Source: Ectocarpus siliculosus
Lineage: Eukaryota > Sar > Phaeophyceae > Ectocarpales > Ectocarpaceae
Assembly (NCBI GenBank): GCA_000310025.1
Contig: FN649750.1
Span: 1,822,811 to 1,847,032 of the forward strand
Reading direction: 5' to 3'
Length of the DNA stretch: 24,222 nucleotides
Shown here: piece after piece, positions 1 through 8,986 of the stretch
Numbering within the stretch: the stretch's first letter is position 1
Layout of the letters: every line of letters begins with the position of its first letter
Made by a program: the position numbers and the translations under genes
Notes under the pieces: model-generated
Seen by the model: only the letters and a program-made list of their open reading frames with translations
Told to the model about the DNA's origin: nothing
The model's database searches: none

Positions 1-330
1 TTTTTCCCCCCCCTTTTTTCCCGTTCCCTTTTTTTGGGGGCGGAAAATATCAGGCCCCCCCAAAAATATTTTGGTTCATGGGGGGGGCTTTGTGTTAATC
101 CTTTGGTAAAACTTTTTCCTTTGGGGCCCCCTTTTTGGACCCGGGTTTAGGAATTTTCCCCGTGAAATTTTAGGGGGGGGGAACCCCCCACCCCCCCCCC
201 GGTTTTTGGGGGCCCCCCCTTTCGGTTTTTTTTTTTCCCTTTCCCAAATTTTTTGGGGGGCCAAAGGTTTAACCCGTAAGGGCAGCAAAAAAAAAGGGGT
301 CCCCCCCCCCCCCCCCCCCCCACCGCCGCC
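1..330. other. Low-quality homopolymer-rich contig edge
   Basis: Nearly every base is part of a run of T, C, G or A, ending in a C run at 301-321. The texture changes abruptly to normal sequence at about 322. This looks like miscalled or over-extended bases at the end of a sequencing read rather than real genome sequence. Open frames here, including the ones reading into the first EsV-1-7 exon, should not be trusted. The missing 5' part of the neighbouring EsV-1-7 gene would lie here or beyond the edge. Confidence 0.7.
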
Positions 331-349
331 GCCGTCTCTCTTCTCACAG

Positions 350-2396
350 CCGGGGTGCACGATCCAGCCGGTCTACGGCTACCTCCCGGGGTCCGTCCCC
401 GGGACGTCTCCCAACGAAGACGAAAAGTTCTTGCCCAAGTACTGCGCCGGGCACAAGAAGGACGGCATGGTGAGCCAGAAGCGCTCGTGCTGCGCCAAGA
501 GCCGGTGTTACCGGAGGCCGTCGTTCGGGATGCCGGGGGAGAAGGGGAAGTTCTGCGTGGAACACAAGGCAAGCAGTTTTTTTTTTGCGTGCCCCCAGTG
601 GTGGAGGGATGGGGGGGGCGGGGGGTGCTCATGGTTCGCATGCCTTCGTTGTTAGACCATAACCGCGCGTCTTTGAGAGGACGGATCGTTAAGCTAGGGT
701 GCGCGCACGCGCGCGGGGGGGGTACTCTTGTGTTTTGCATGCCTTAGCGGTTAGACCATTGACCACAGAGGGCGGAAAGTTAATCTAGGGGAGGGGGGAT
801 GTCGTTTCCCGTCTTTTCTTTTCTGCGTTGCTGTTGTCGTCGGCGTCGTTGCTGGTACGGTGTTTCTGCTGCATTTTTGTCGCATACCACACGCCGGTGC
901 TGCTGCTGCTGCTGCTGCTGCATGTTCTCACGGTCGCTGTTGCTGCTCTATGCTATGTAGCATTTCGCATTGAGACTATTTCTCGCCGTCGTCCTGTGGG
1001 TGCTATGTTGATTCCTCCCCGTGTGTAATGACGCTGACGCTGTGCTTGGAGAGGTTGACCGTTCTCGCCTGGGATAACCCTCGGGTAGCGCAGCGTTTCG
1101 CTTCATGATTTTTTCCAATCTCACGCAGGGTAAGTGTCATCGCGTTTGATGAGGCTCTTCGGAGTCCATTATTATTGATTTCTTAGGCAGAGCGTGCCCT
1201 TTTTCTGGGGTAGGTAGTTGGCCTGTGACCGCGGAAGGCGAACTCGTCCGTTGGCCCGGTACGGATGCTAAAAGGCACTGAGCTGAGACCGGAAAGTTTT
1301 TGTAATGCGAAGACAACAACAACAGCAATAACCTAGGTGTTACGCGTGCGTTGTGGAAGGGAAAGTGAGATGCACGAAAAGAGTCGGTGCTACGGCAAGG
1401 CCTCCGTTTCGGATGCTACATACCGGAACGGCAGACGGGGGGGGGGCTTCGCAGATGGGACAGAACATAGAACGAGCGAGCGTCGAACCAAGCTTTTTTT
1501 CTGCGCCTGTACCCCCTCACCGCAAACCACAGGTGGAAGGGATGGTAAAGGCGGAGCATTCGCAGCGCCTCCGCCGAGCCCGGCCCGCCAGGGCCAATGG
1601 CACGCCGGAATCGCCGGTGGCCGTTCCTCACCAGACTACCGCCGCGGACGGCCAACCGGCGGAAGCGACAACGGTCAGCGGGGCAGCGGGCGACGGCGGG
1701 AGCGCCATCGCGGCGGCGGCAGCCGCCGCCGCCTCAGCGATAACAGCAGCGGCGGCGGTGGCGGCGGCGGCGGCGGCAGCAGGGACCCCGCAGCCTCCTG
1801 CTTCATCGACAATCCCTCCCCTGGGGGCACCGGCGGCGCCGCCTTCCGAGACGCAGCAACGCCAGAATGGAGTCGCGACAGTTGAAGGAGGAGGGGAGGC
1901 TGTAGACCGAGGGGGAAATGGCGGCTTCGAGAGAGGAGCTAGCAGAGGGGAGGTTACCGACGACGAGGAACAGCAGCGAAGACCTGCCTCCGCGGCAGTG
2001 GTGGCGGCGGCGGCGGCGGCGGCGCAGGCGGTGGCGACCGTTAGCGGCGGTAGTCGTGCTGTCGAGGAAGCCGGCGGCGGGGCGGGGACGCCGGGACGGC
2101 TGGGGCAATCGTCGCCGCTGCCGCAGCAGCATCACCCACGACACCAGCCCCCGCCCCAGTCGCAGCTGCCGCTACCTCTCCCTCACCCCCAGGTTGCGTT
2201 CCCGCCGCCGCGTGGTCACTCCCAGCAGGACTCTCCGCATCAACAACACCAGCACTTCCAGCAGCAGCAACAGCAGCAGCAGCAGCAGCAGGCTGAGCAT
2301 CACCATCGAAGCCAGCAGTTGCCGCCTCTGTCTGCAGCAGCGCAAGGCGGCGGCACCGGAAGCAGTGCCTCGACCCGCTTTTCTCATCATTCGTAG
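350..2396 (+). CDS. EsV-1-7 domain protein, 5'-truncated, with Ala/Gln-rich tail
   Basis: Two exons are visible: 350-568 (73 codons, after acceptor CAG at 347-349) and 1533-2396 (287 codons plus TAG, after CAG at 1530-1532). Both junctions are phase 0. The first exon holds two EsV-1-7 Cys/His repeats. Repeat 2 is C-x4-C-x15-C-x2-H (CAKSRC...FCVEH); repeat 1 lacks its first Cys, expected in the missing upstream exon, and has 28 residues between its second and third Cys. The splice joins FCVEHK to VEGMVKAEH, restoring the H-K-x-(D/E)-G-M-V pattern already seen in repeat 1 (HKKDGMV), so the join is well supported. The rest is low complexity: Ala runs, a Gln run of about 11 and His/Pro-rich stretches, probably disordered. 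The donor is GC (AAG|GCAAGC). The family is named after an EsV-1 virus gene and includes the Ectocarpus developmental regulator IMM; its molecular function is unknown, though metal binding by Cys/His is plausible. The start codon is not visible. Confidence 0.85.
611..791 (+). repeat. Dispersed G-run repeat, two copies (subfamily A)
   Basis: Copies lie at about 611-700 and 714-791. Each starts with a G run, then a (G)TACTC or TGCTC motif, GCATGCCTT, a TTAGACCAT core, and a shared end (GAGG(A/G)CGGA... then AAGCTAGGG or AATCTAGGG). Both sit in the EsV-1-7 intron; the first G run begins about 42 nt after the donor. Confidence 0.65.
898..922. repeat. TGC trinucleotide microsatellite
   Basis: About eight uninterrupted TGC units lie inside the EsV-1-7 intron. 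I see no coding use for them. Confidence 0.9.
1376..1420 (+). pseudogene. Possible decayed EsV-1-7 repeat in intron
   Basis: The stretch AAGAGTCGGTGCTAC matches AAGAGCCGGTGTTAC of the functional repeat at 497-511 at 13 of 15 bases. With small gaps, similarity runs on through GGCC and GTTCGG(G)ATGC. Translation gives KSRCY in the expected register but then loses the PSFG motif and the second Cys/His pair. It looks like a duplicated repeat exon that has lost function, though chance similarity in GC-rich sequence is possible. Confidence 0.4.
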
Positions 2397-3379
2397 TTTA
2401 GACCCCCCCGCCAAGGAGGGAGGTAGTAGGTGATTTGATTGCTCGGTGCCACCCAGACCCCCTCAACCATGCCTAGCCAGCTTTTCAGCGCGAGGATCCC
2501 AGGGAGATGACCCTTGCGACGGCACCTGCGGCAGAGGAGAGAGCGTATGGTGATTGTATCCGTCGCCGGGGTCTTGTTTTGTTGATTGTGGTTCTTGAGG
2601 AGATTTTACCGGCAACTGTTTTGTCGCGCTTTCTTTTCTGTCTTTGTCGCGCGTGTACGGTGCGCTGCTGCTTTGTATATATGGTGGATACGTACGTGGT
2701 ATATATTGTTTTTCGTGCATTTTTTCATCCCCTGTTGGGGACCAACGAGAGTGGGAGAAGATGGCAAGAGCAAGTGGCCCAGCCGTGCCGATGCAGTTGA
2801 AAGGGTGTAAGTGGTAAGGTTTGAGTGGCACCTCGTCACGTTTTAGAAAGGTTTTACGTGTTTCCAGACGTGGGGTGGCCCCCTCAACCGGTCTCGTCCA
2901 TGCCCTCTTGCGGTTGTGATTTCCATGACCTGGGATTTCCGCGCACACGTGCGGAAAGTCGCTGCTCTGCCGAACGAAGTGGTCGCTTACCGTAAGGGGA
3001 TACTCTTGCTGTTATTGGCATGTATTGGGGGAGGCTATTTAGAAGCTGATAGTAGAAAAGTGCCTGCAAACGCAAGACGTTGTTCGTGCGGACTTGACTC
3101 TTACGCGATTTGTTGCTAATCCAATCCTTCGATGCGCACAAGAAGCATTCCGGGGCGTGTGGCTAACCACGATTTGGGTTGCTGAACGCCCTCCACCGTT
3201 GGTAGATGCGCTGAGAAACGAGAAACCATAAGTCACGACGTGGACCGCTATGTTCGGCCTGAGGATATCAACAGCAATGACAAGTTTCCCGCAAAGCTCG
3301 TCGATTCCCCGCCTGGCAACACAAGCAAGGCCTCCACCCGCCGCGCCGCCAAAGAGAAAACGCCCCCGCCCCCATTAAA
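2397..3379. other. Spacer between two convergent genes
   Basis: About 1 kb lies between the stop codons of the + strand EsV-1-7 gene and the minus-strand C5orf34-like gene. It should hold both 3' untranslated regions. Open frames here (for example 2463-2948 on the minus strand) have no recognisable domain. I see no dispersed G-run repeat and no clear polyadenylation signal. Confidence 0.6.
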
Positions 3380-6300
3380 TCAACTCCCTCCTCGCTTGTT
3401 AGTTTGCTTCGGATGAATTGTCCGCCCATTCAAAACGCGCGCGAACGACCCTTCAACAACAGTTTCCCCTTGAGCAAACTTCCTCGACATGTGTTCTCCC
3501 ATCAGGACCTTGCGGTTGGCCTCTAACAATCCCGCTACGAGCGAGTTCCGCTGACGACCCCCGTCGCCGCCCCCCCACCTCGATACCCCGGAACCCTCCT
3601 CTAACACATCAACACGGTTGCTCGGCCGCCTCGGCCTGTTGTTTTCCTTGTACTGGCCGTCGTCGTTCTCCTCACCACAAGCCCCAACCGCACGCCGCCG
3701 CAAACCCGGGGACGCGCTCGCTTCATCCCCGCTTCTGCGGCCGCCTCGCCTGCTCCCGGCCGCGCCGGACGGAGTCCCATCGTAGGGTTCCCGTGGATCC
3801 AGCCCGCCGCGGTGGTAGCACAGGAGGGGAGGCGGCGGGACGCTCCTCTTCGCCGCTAACAGCTGAAGGTCGACGAAGCGACGGTTTCGCTCCGCTTCGG
3901 CCGCCGCCGCCGCCCGCCCGGCCGCCTCCCGCCCCGCCGCCGCCCGCCGGTCCGCGGGATGGGTCGCCGCCCAGTCCGCGAACCGGAGGACGGCGACGAC
4001 GTACGGCCTGAGCGCCCCAACGCCGCAGTCACCACCGGCGGGAATGTTACCCCCGCCGCTCCTCCCGCCGAAGCTTCCTCGCCGGTCCAGCGAGCGCCTG
4101 GTCAGGCGCAGCACCGTCCCGTCCGCACGGATACACTCGACCTCCCGGTCTTCTTCCTCCTCCTCCTCGTCATCGTCTGAACATCCAGGCCCGACCACCG
4201 CTGTCGCGACACCCCCACGCCCTCCGCTGCCGGAGTAGGATATCCCTCCGCCGCCCCCGCCGCCCACGCCGCAGCGGGACCCTCGAAGCGGGCGGTAAAA
4301 AAACGGCGCCCCCAGGCACACGATGGTGCGGTCCGCGAAGGTCCCCCGCGCCCGTCCGTCCGCGAACGCGACGAACGACGCGCCCCCGCGTTCCACCGAT
4401 TCCACCACCGATGGGGACCCTGCCGCCATCCTTCCTCGCGATGAAGATGATCCCAGCCACCGAGCCCCTCCTTCTTCCGGCGGGGCGTAGGGTTTGTTGG
4501 TGGGTCGTGGCGCGGCAGCGTTCCGCACGACGGCCTCAACCGGCGATGACGACGATGACGGCGAAGAAAGCGCCGACGGCGGTTGTACAACAACGAGCGA
4601 CGGCCTGATCTTGACGGTGACTTGGGGCTCTCCCGGCCCCCTTCTCCCGGCCGCCGCCGCCGCCGCCGCCGCCGGGTTGCCGCTACACTGCAAGAACTGC
4701 TGCCGCAGCGCGATGGCTCTAGAGGCGATGTTGCCGAGGGACATGCTCGTCCACCCACCACCTGCTTCCGCCGCCGCTGCTGTCATCGCCGGCACACCCT
4801 GATGGATGCCAGGAGCGCCTACAGCGCTCGCCGCAGCAACAGCGGCGGTAGCAGGGCGACCGACCGGGTGTTGCTCCGCACGCGGGCTCGTCACTCGAAA
4901 GCGGACCGTGCTCGCCGCCGACACGTGCAGGAGTCGCTGCTGCTGCTGCTGCTGCTGCTGCCGCTGTGGCCTCGGCGGTTGTTGAGCCGCGGCGGCGGGA
5001 GGGCGAACCAGGCGGACGAAGTCGCCCTCCAGCCAAACCTCGCTCCCGTCGGCATGGACGACCACCTGCGATTTTGGGAGGGGAGGGGGGGGGGGTGGGG
5101 GGGCGTACCCTTATCTTTTGCATGCCTTCGGGGCTAGACCATTGACCACGGGCCCTCGAGAGGGCGGAGCAAACGCGGTGGGCGGGGCGTGTACTAATGT
5201 AAACACGTGCCGTAGTCTGAAGACCGGCGGTGCCGGGACGGAGCGATACGACGGGTTTTTGCCGGCCCAGGCTACGCGGCGGTGGGGGAAAGGAAAGAAA
5301 AAAAAAGGTTCTCGCAAATGGAACCGGATGGATTGATCATGTTTGGGGGAAGAGAGGACGGGACAGGCATTCCTTTACTCATGAAGGAGAGTATGAGATG
5401 TAAAACGAGTACATTGTCGTGGAAAAAAGAGTCTTGGCTGCTGTGATGTATAGATCGTTGTTGAAGAAGGGTATATGTGTTTGCTGCAAAAATAGATCGT
5501 TGTTGAAGAGTATTTTCAGCCATAGTGCAGATTGCTGCGAGGCTCTCTCTGAGACGCGTCGCCGAGAGCCTTGCGAACCTTCTCGACGACTGCAGTTCGT
5601 GTGTCACTTTTGCACACCCCCACGGCGACCACACCTCACGCACCCCAACAGGAACAAAGGCTACTCACGTGTACGCCAACGCCGCCCTCTCCCACCCCCC
5701 GATGCACCCCCAGCAGCAAAAAAAAGCTACTCACGTGTACGCCAACGCCGCCCTCTCCCGCCCCCCGATGATGCCCTCCACCACCGACCACAATCCGGTA
5801 CGTGCAGCACCCCGTCGATTCCACCACGGCCGCCAGCTCCCCCGCGTACCCTTGGCCTCCCGCGAGCTTCATCACGTCCACGGACAGGAGACGGCCACCG
5901 GCTGCGGCAGCAGAAGCACTAGCGGTAGCGGCGCGGGTGGCGAAAGTCGGGGCGGCACCGTCGCACCACCGCCGGTCGCCGTAGTACCCCAGCGGTGCCA
6001 GGGGGTCCCGGTGGCTGTCGAGGCTAGGCCCTTGCTGAACCGTGTCCCAACTGTTGGGCAGGGAAGGCGAATGGGGAGGGGATAAGCAGCCTGAGGTCGG
6101 AGAGGCACGCATTGGTGGCGAGGTCATTCGTTCATTGGTTGCCCATATTCGAGGCATCACCACGCGTTGGGAGCCCCTGAATTCTCAGGGCAGGTTCTTT
6201 TTACACCCACACACACACGTTTTCAACTCGTATGATGCCCGATATGTTTCACGCAACACACAAAAAACAAACGTTTATTCCAATACTTTTCTCGTGCCAA

Positions 6301-6597
6301 ATCCCGCTGACGAATTCGAAGGTGTGTACACGAAAAACACAAGCTATTCTAGTCGCTTTTTCGCCGGCTCACCTCGCGGTCTTCGCGCGAGCACAAGGCA
6401 GGCACCTCAAACACCCTAAAGCCCAGCCTCACCTGGCGTGGTCGGGCCGTTCCTCCGGCCGTGGCAGCTCAACCGCCACCAGCCCCCTCTCCCCGCCCTT
6501 TCCACTCACGGTGCCCCCAGCCGCCGCCGCCGCCGGACTCACGCGCCCCAACGAAACATCACCACCACCGCCACTATTTCTACCCGTTTCCACCACT

Positions 6598-6628
<31 letters not shown>

Positions 6629-8289
6629 ACCGTGACTCCCGTACCGCGACAGAGAGCGCGTGCGAGAACTCGGGGGGCACGTCGTCGAAAGGCGGCGCCG
6701 CCGACCCGCCGACCAAAAACCGCCGGGTGACCCACACCCTTCCGCCGCCGGCGGCCCCGGGGCCCGGAGGAAGAGCGACGGCGTAGTCCACCTCCGCGAC
6801 CGTGCCGGAGGCGGAGAGGGCGAGCCTGGCGTTGCCGCCGGCGGCGCGGACCTCGACGCTCCCGTCCGCGCCACGAACGACAAAGGTGCTGCTGCTGTTG
6901 CTTGTGCTATGGCGGCAGGTTGGCTCCGCGGCGGCCGGCCAGTGAGCGATGCGACTCGGCGTCCTCCTCCTCCTCCTCCGCCTGCTGCTGCTGCTGCTGG
7001 TGCCGTTACTGCTGTGTGTTTCCTGCTCGAGCGTCGCGTGTATTCTTTGCGAGAGGTAAGGGCGGGGGCTGTGGGCGTTCCTGAAGCTGGAAACAGCGGC
7101 CACGTGCGGGATGAGGTCCCGCCGGCAGAAGTCCGAGAGCTGACGGTGGCAGGTTCCATCCTGAAATGGGACGGGTGGGCGCGTGGCCGGTGGAGGCAAG
7201 GGTATCAGGGGAGAAAAGGGTGTGGGCCAAGCACGGTTTTGGGGACAGGTTGAGTTGAAAACGCCAGACGCCACTCATTGCCGCAATTTTCTACGCTACT
7301 AGTCTACTGCTGTACTTCATTACCAAAGCAAATCTGTACTACCAAAGCAAATCTGTACTGCACTTGGTTGACTGTAAAGCAAGCCCGGTTTACATGGCAC
7401 GACTGGACCGCCTATACAAGCACCGTCGGAAACATCCGGGCAACGTATTGCCAAACGTGCGTCATTGGTTATCGGCAAACCCTGTACTATTTATTTGTAG
7501 TCGAGATGTCAGATGCGATATTTTGTAGACCAGGGGGTATGATATCTCACGCAACATGCGGCGTCTCATGAGCTCAAGCGTTCACAATTCACACGCGCTG
7601 GGTGCCTGTCTGTCGAACAAGCAACGTCACTCTGGAACTGAAAGCGATTGATCGGGACGGAAGCAATTGAGCGCCAGGCAACGCTCGCTGTTTGCACGCG
7701 TGCTGCCTACTTTTGTAGCAACTCTGCTGCTGCGGTTGCACCTCTCTCGTTTGTGGAACTAGCTGTGGTCAAGGAGAGCGCCCCCCCCCCCCCGTTTGCT
7801 GGCAATGTCTGCTGGGAATTTCGGTTATGCATGTAGCACCACGCCCTGATTTCGACTCTAACTAGGATTACAGCTGTGAAACCGTGTCGTTGATAGTGGT
7901 GATCACCAACGCAGTCGCGAGAGTCCAACCGTTGCTGAGAAAGAAGACCATCCATGGCGTTTGGAGCTATGCATATGTATGCGTTATAGCCTCGATCGCT
8001 CCATGTGCGGATTTCGGGTGATGATGATGCCGCGCATATTTATCAGCAGGGGAGTCATCATCCGGATGACCCATGTCCCTCACAGGCCTGCCAGCCAGTC
8101 GAAGCAACAACAGCGTACAGTCAGCCTCACCTGGCGCACTTCGGCGAAGCATGCTCCGGAAGGCTCTAGCACCACTGCGGAATTACCACGCTCGTCGCCA
8201 GACTGCCGTGTATGATGATCTCCATCATCTCCGAAGACTGCCAGAGCTGCACCATTTTCGAACAGCAGGCAGCGACGGGGCTCTGTCAT
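3380..8289 (-). CDS. C5orf34-like protein, 4 exons
   Basis: Exons are 8289-8131, 7160-6433, 6050-5735 and 5065-3380. The phases (0, 2, 0) are consistent and give 962 aa. The first in-frame ATG is at 8289, just after a GA-rich tract. The pattern follows human C5orf34, as I recall it, throughout: an N-terminal strand pair (CLLFENGAALAVFG, VVLEPSG), then HVAAVSSFRN at about 72-81, ADGSVEV at about 151-157, RVWVTRRFLV to FSHALSVAVRE at 194-228, CCTYRI and then VVHADGSEVWLEGD around the exon 3/4 join, SLGNIASRAIALRQQFL at about 510-526, and the C-terminal domain with FVAFADG (632-638), CIRADGTVL (712-720) and LRPYVVAVLRFADWA (753-767). Pfam splits the family into N- and C-terminal domains of unknown function (DUF4524 and DUF4520, from memory). 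Here the segments are separated by Ala, Gln, Gly, Ser and Glu runs, making it longer than the human protein (roughly 640 aa). The function is not established, and orthology rests on motif order only. Confidence 0.75.
5076..5287 (+). repeat. Dispersed G-run repeat, two copies
   Basis: Copy one (about 5076-5170) has a long G run, CGTACCCTTATC, GCATGCCTTCGGGGCTAGAC and a GAGAGGGCGGAGC end like the copies at 611-791. Copy two (about 5178-5287) has GTGTACTAATG, GTGCCGTAGTCTGAAGACC, GCCGGGACGGAGCGATACG and GGGTTTTTGCCGGCCCAGGC, like the copies at 16-18 kb. Both are in intron 3 of the C5orf34-like gene. Confidence 0.65.
5449..5510. repeat. Short direct repeat, 42-bp period
   Basis: TAGATCGTTGTTGAAGA occurs at 5451 and again at 5493 within intron 3 of the C5orf34-like gene. 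The sequence between differs. It looks like a small local duplication of no evident function. Confidence 0.7.
5660..5770. repeat. 66-bp tandem duplication carrying a splice donor
   Basis: The segment beginning GCTACTCACGTGTACGCCAA occurs at 5660-5704 and 5726-5770, nearly identical over about 45 bases. The minus-strand reading of each copy contains CAC|GTGAGTAGC. The 66-nt spacing equals 22 codons and no stop codon intervenes, so using the inner donor would lengthen the protein by 22 residues. Confidence 0.8.
6601..6628. repeat. GGC trinucleotide run encoding poly-Ala
   Basis: About nine GGC units on the + strand read as an Ala run in exon 2 of the C5orf34-like gene on the minus strand, after the conserved FSHALSVAVRES segment. 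Such runs often vary in length between alleles. Confidence 0.8.
7161..8130 (-). other. Intron 1 of the C5orf34-like gene
   Basis: The donor is CGCCAG|GTGAGGCTG (intron starts at 8130) and the acceptor CCCATTTCAG ends at 7161. Both flanking exons are phase 0. The intron is AT-richer than the exons and holds a 19-bp tandem repeat at 7322-7359. No dispersed G-run core is present. Confidence 0.7.
7322..7359. repeat. 19-bp perfect tandem duplication
   Basis: ACCAAAGCAAATCTGTACT occurs twice back to back in intron 1 of the C5orf34-like gene. It has no evident function. Confidence 0.9.
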
Positions 8290-8316
8290 CTCTCTCTCTC
8301 TCTTTCTCTCTCTCTG
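8284..8316 (-). promoter_or_regulatory. GA-rich 5' leader tract of the C5orf34-like gene
   Basis: On the minus strand a (GA)n-type tract runs directly into the ATG at 8289. GA/CT tracts near starts can act as core promoter or leader elements, but here only the tract itself is seen and a regulatory role is inference. The transcription start is not identifiable. Confidence 0.35.
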
Positions 8317-8966
8317 CGCCGCACTCTTTCCAGCAGCAGAAGGGCGGCCGTGATCAGAGGAGCTGCGCCTGGCCCACACACACACAAGCCGAAGCAGACT
8401 TGGACGTGGTGCTCCACGAAGCGAGAGAGCCTGAGATGGTTATAGTCTACAGTCGAGAGACACCGGGTTTACAATTTACAACGGATGTTTCTGTGTTTTG
8501 AATTTGAATTCGCTCAAATACCCCCCCCTCCCCTGCCGAGTTCCCGGTGCCCCACGCCGCGTCGTTCATGTTTTCATCTTTCTCATGCATGCGCGTATCT
8601 GGTGGGAAGGGGGTGTGCAGCGCTTCGGGCACTATTTCTCATAGGAGAAGTGCGTCCGAGTGTCCGAATCCTGACGGTAGCATCGCCCCAAACCCTCGTA
8701 GCACTGAGCAGCCCAGACCAAATTCCCCCGCTTTGTAGCCACTCAGCACGCTTCTCAAGCAACCTTCTGCTCGCTGCCACCTAACCGCCCCTTGGAGAAC
8801 AGAGGTACGTCGGGATTACACAGCTGGTGAGGTTTTCTGGCAGCAAGTTTCTGTCGGGTGCTGAGTAGCAGGAAGTACGATGGCAGTTGCCGAATGAAGT
8901 GGCGACACCATGACCGGAAACTGACCGCTGTTCTGCTGCCATGAGGGTCTTTCTCGAAGTCGTCCA

Positions 8967-8986
8967 CGCATGCATGCATGCATGCA
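8967..8986. repeat. GCAT tetranucleotide repeat
   Basis: About five GCAT units form a self-complementary alternating run in the spacer upstream of the C5orf34-like gene. Confidence 0.85.

Larger units (their letters stand above)
569..1532 (+). other. GC-AG intron of the EsV-1-7 gene
   Basis: The donor reads AAG|GCAAGC and the acceptor ACCACAG|GTGGAA. GC donors normally need a near-perfect match elsewhere, and AAG|GCAAG fits that. The intron carries two copies of the dispersed G-run repeat (611-700, 714-791), a TGC microsatellite (898-922) and a stretch at 1376-1420 that resembles a decayed EsV-1-7 repeat. Confidence 0.75.
5066..5734 (-). other. Intron 3 of the C5orf34-like gene, with alternative donors
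   Basis: On the minus strand the donor is CAC|GTGAGTAG (intron starts at 5734) and the acceptor AAAATCGCAG ends at 5066. A second identical donor lies 66 nt further in (intron start 5668), because the region is tandemly duplicated; it too keeps the frame. A third, weaker option is ATT|GTGGTC with exon end at 5792. Two dispersed repeats (5076-5170, 5178-5287) fill the acceptor end, and the C run of the first serves as the pyrimidine tract. Confidence 0.6.

Noticed and set aside
350-568. Provirus or viral gene, because EsV-1-7 is named after a phaeovirus gene
   Set aside because: The gene has introns and no other viral gene is nearby; the family is widespread in brown algal genomes.
1337-2433. 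Alternative frames overlapping the EsV-1-7 tail exon (Arg/Gly-rich)
   Set aside because: GC-rich trinucleotide repeats keep all frames open. Only the frame at 1533 continues the EsV-1-7 pattern across the splice.
2463-2948. 161-aa minus-strand open frame between the convergent genes
   Set aside because: No domain or composition sign of coding, and it lies where two 3' untranslated regions are expected.
5786-5800. Exon 3 donor of the C5orf34-like gene at ATT|GTGGTC (exon end 5792)
   Set aside because: It keeps the frame but is a poor donor; CAC|GTGAGTAG at 5735/5734 is close to consensus and also in frame.
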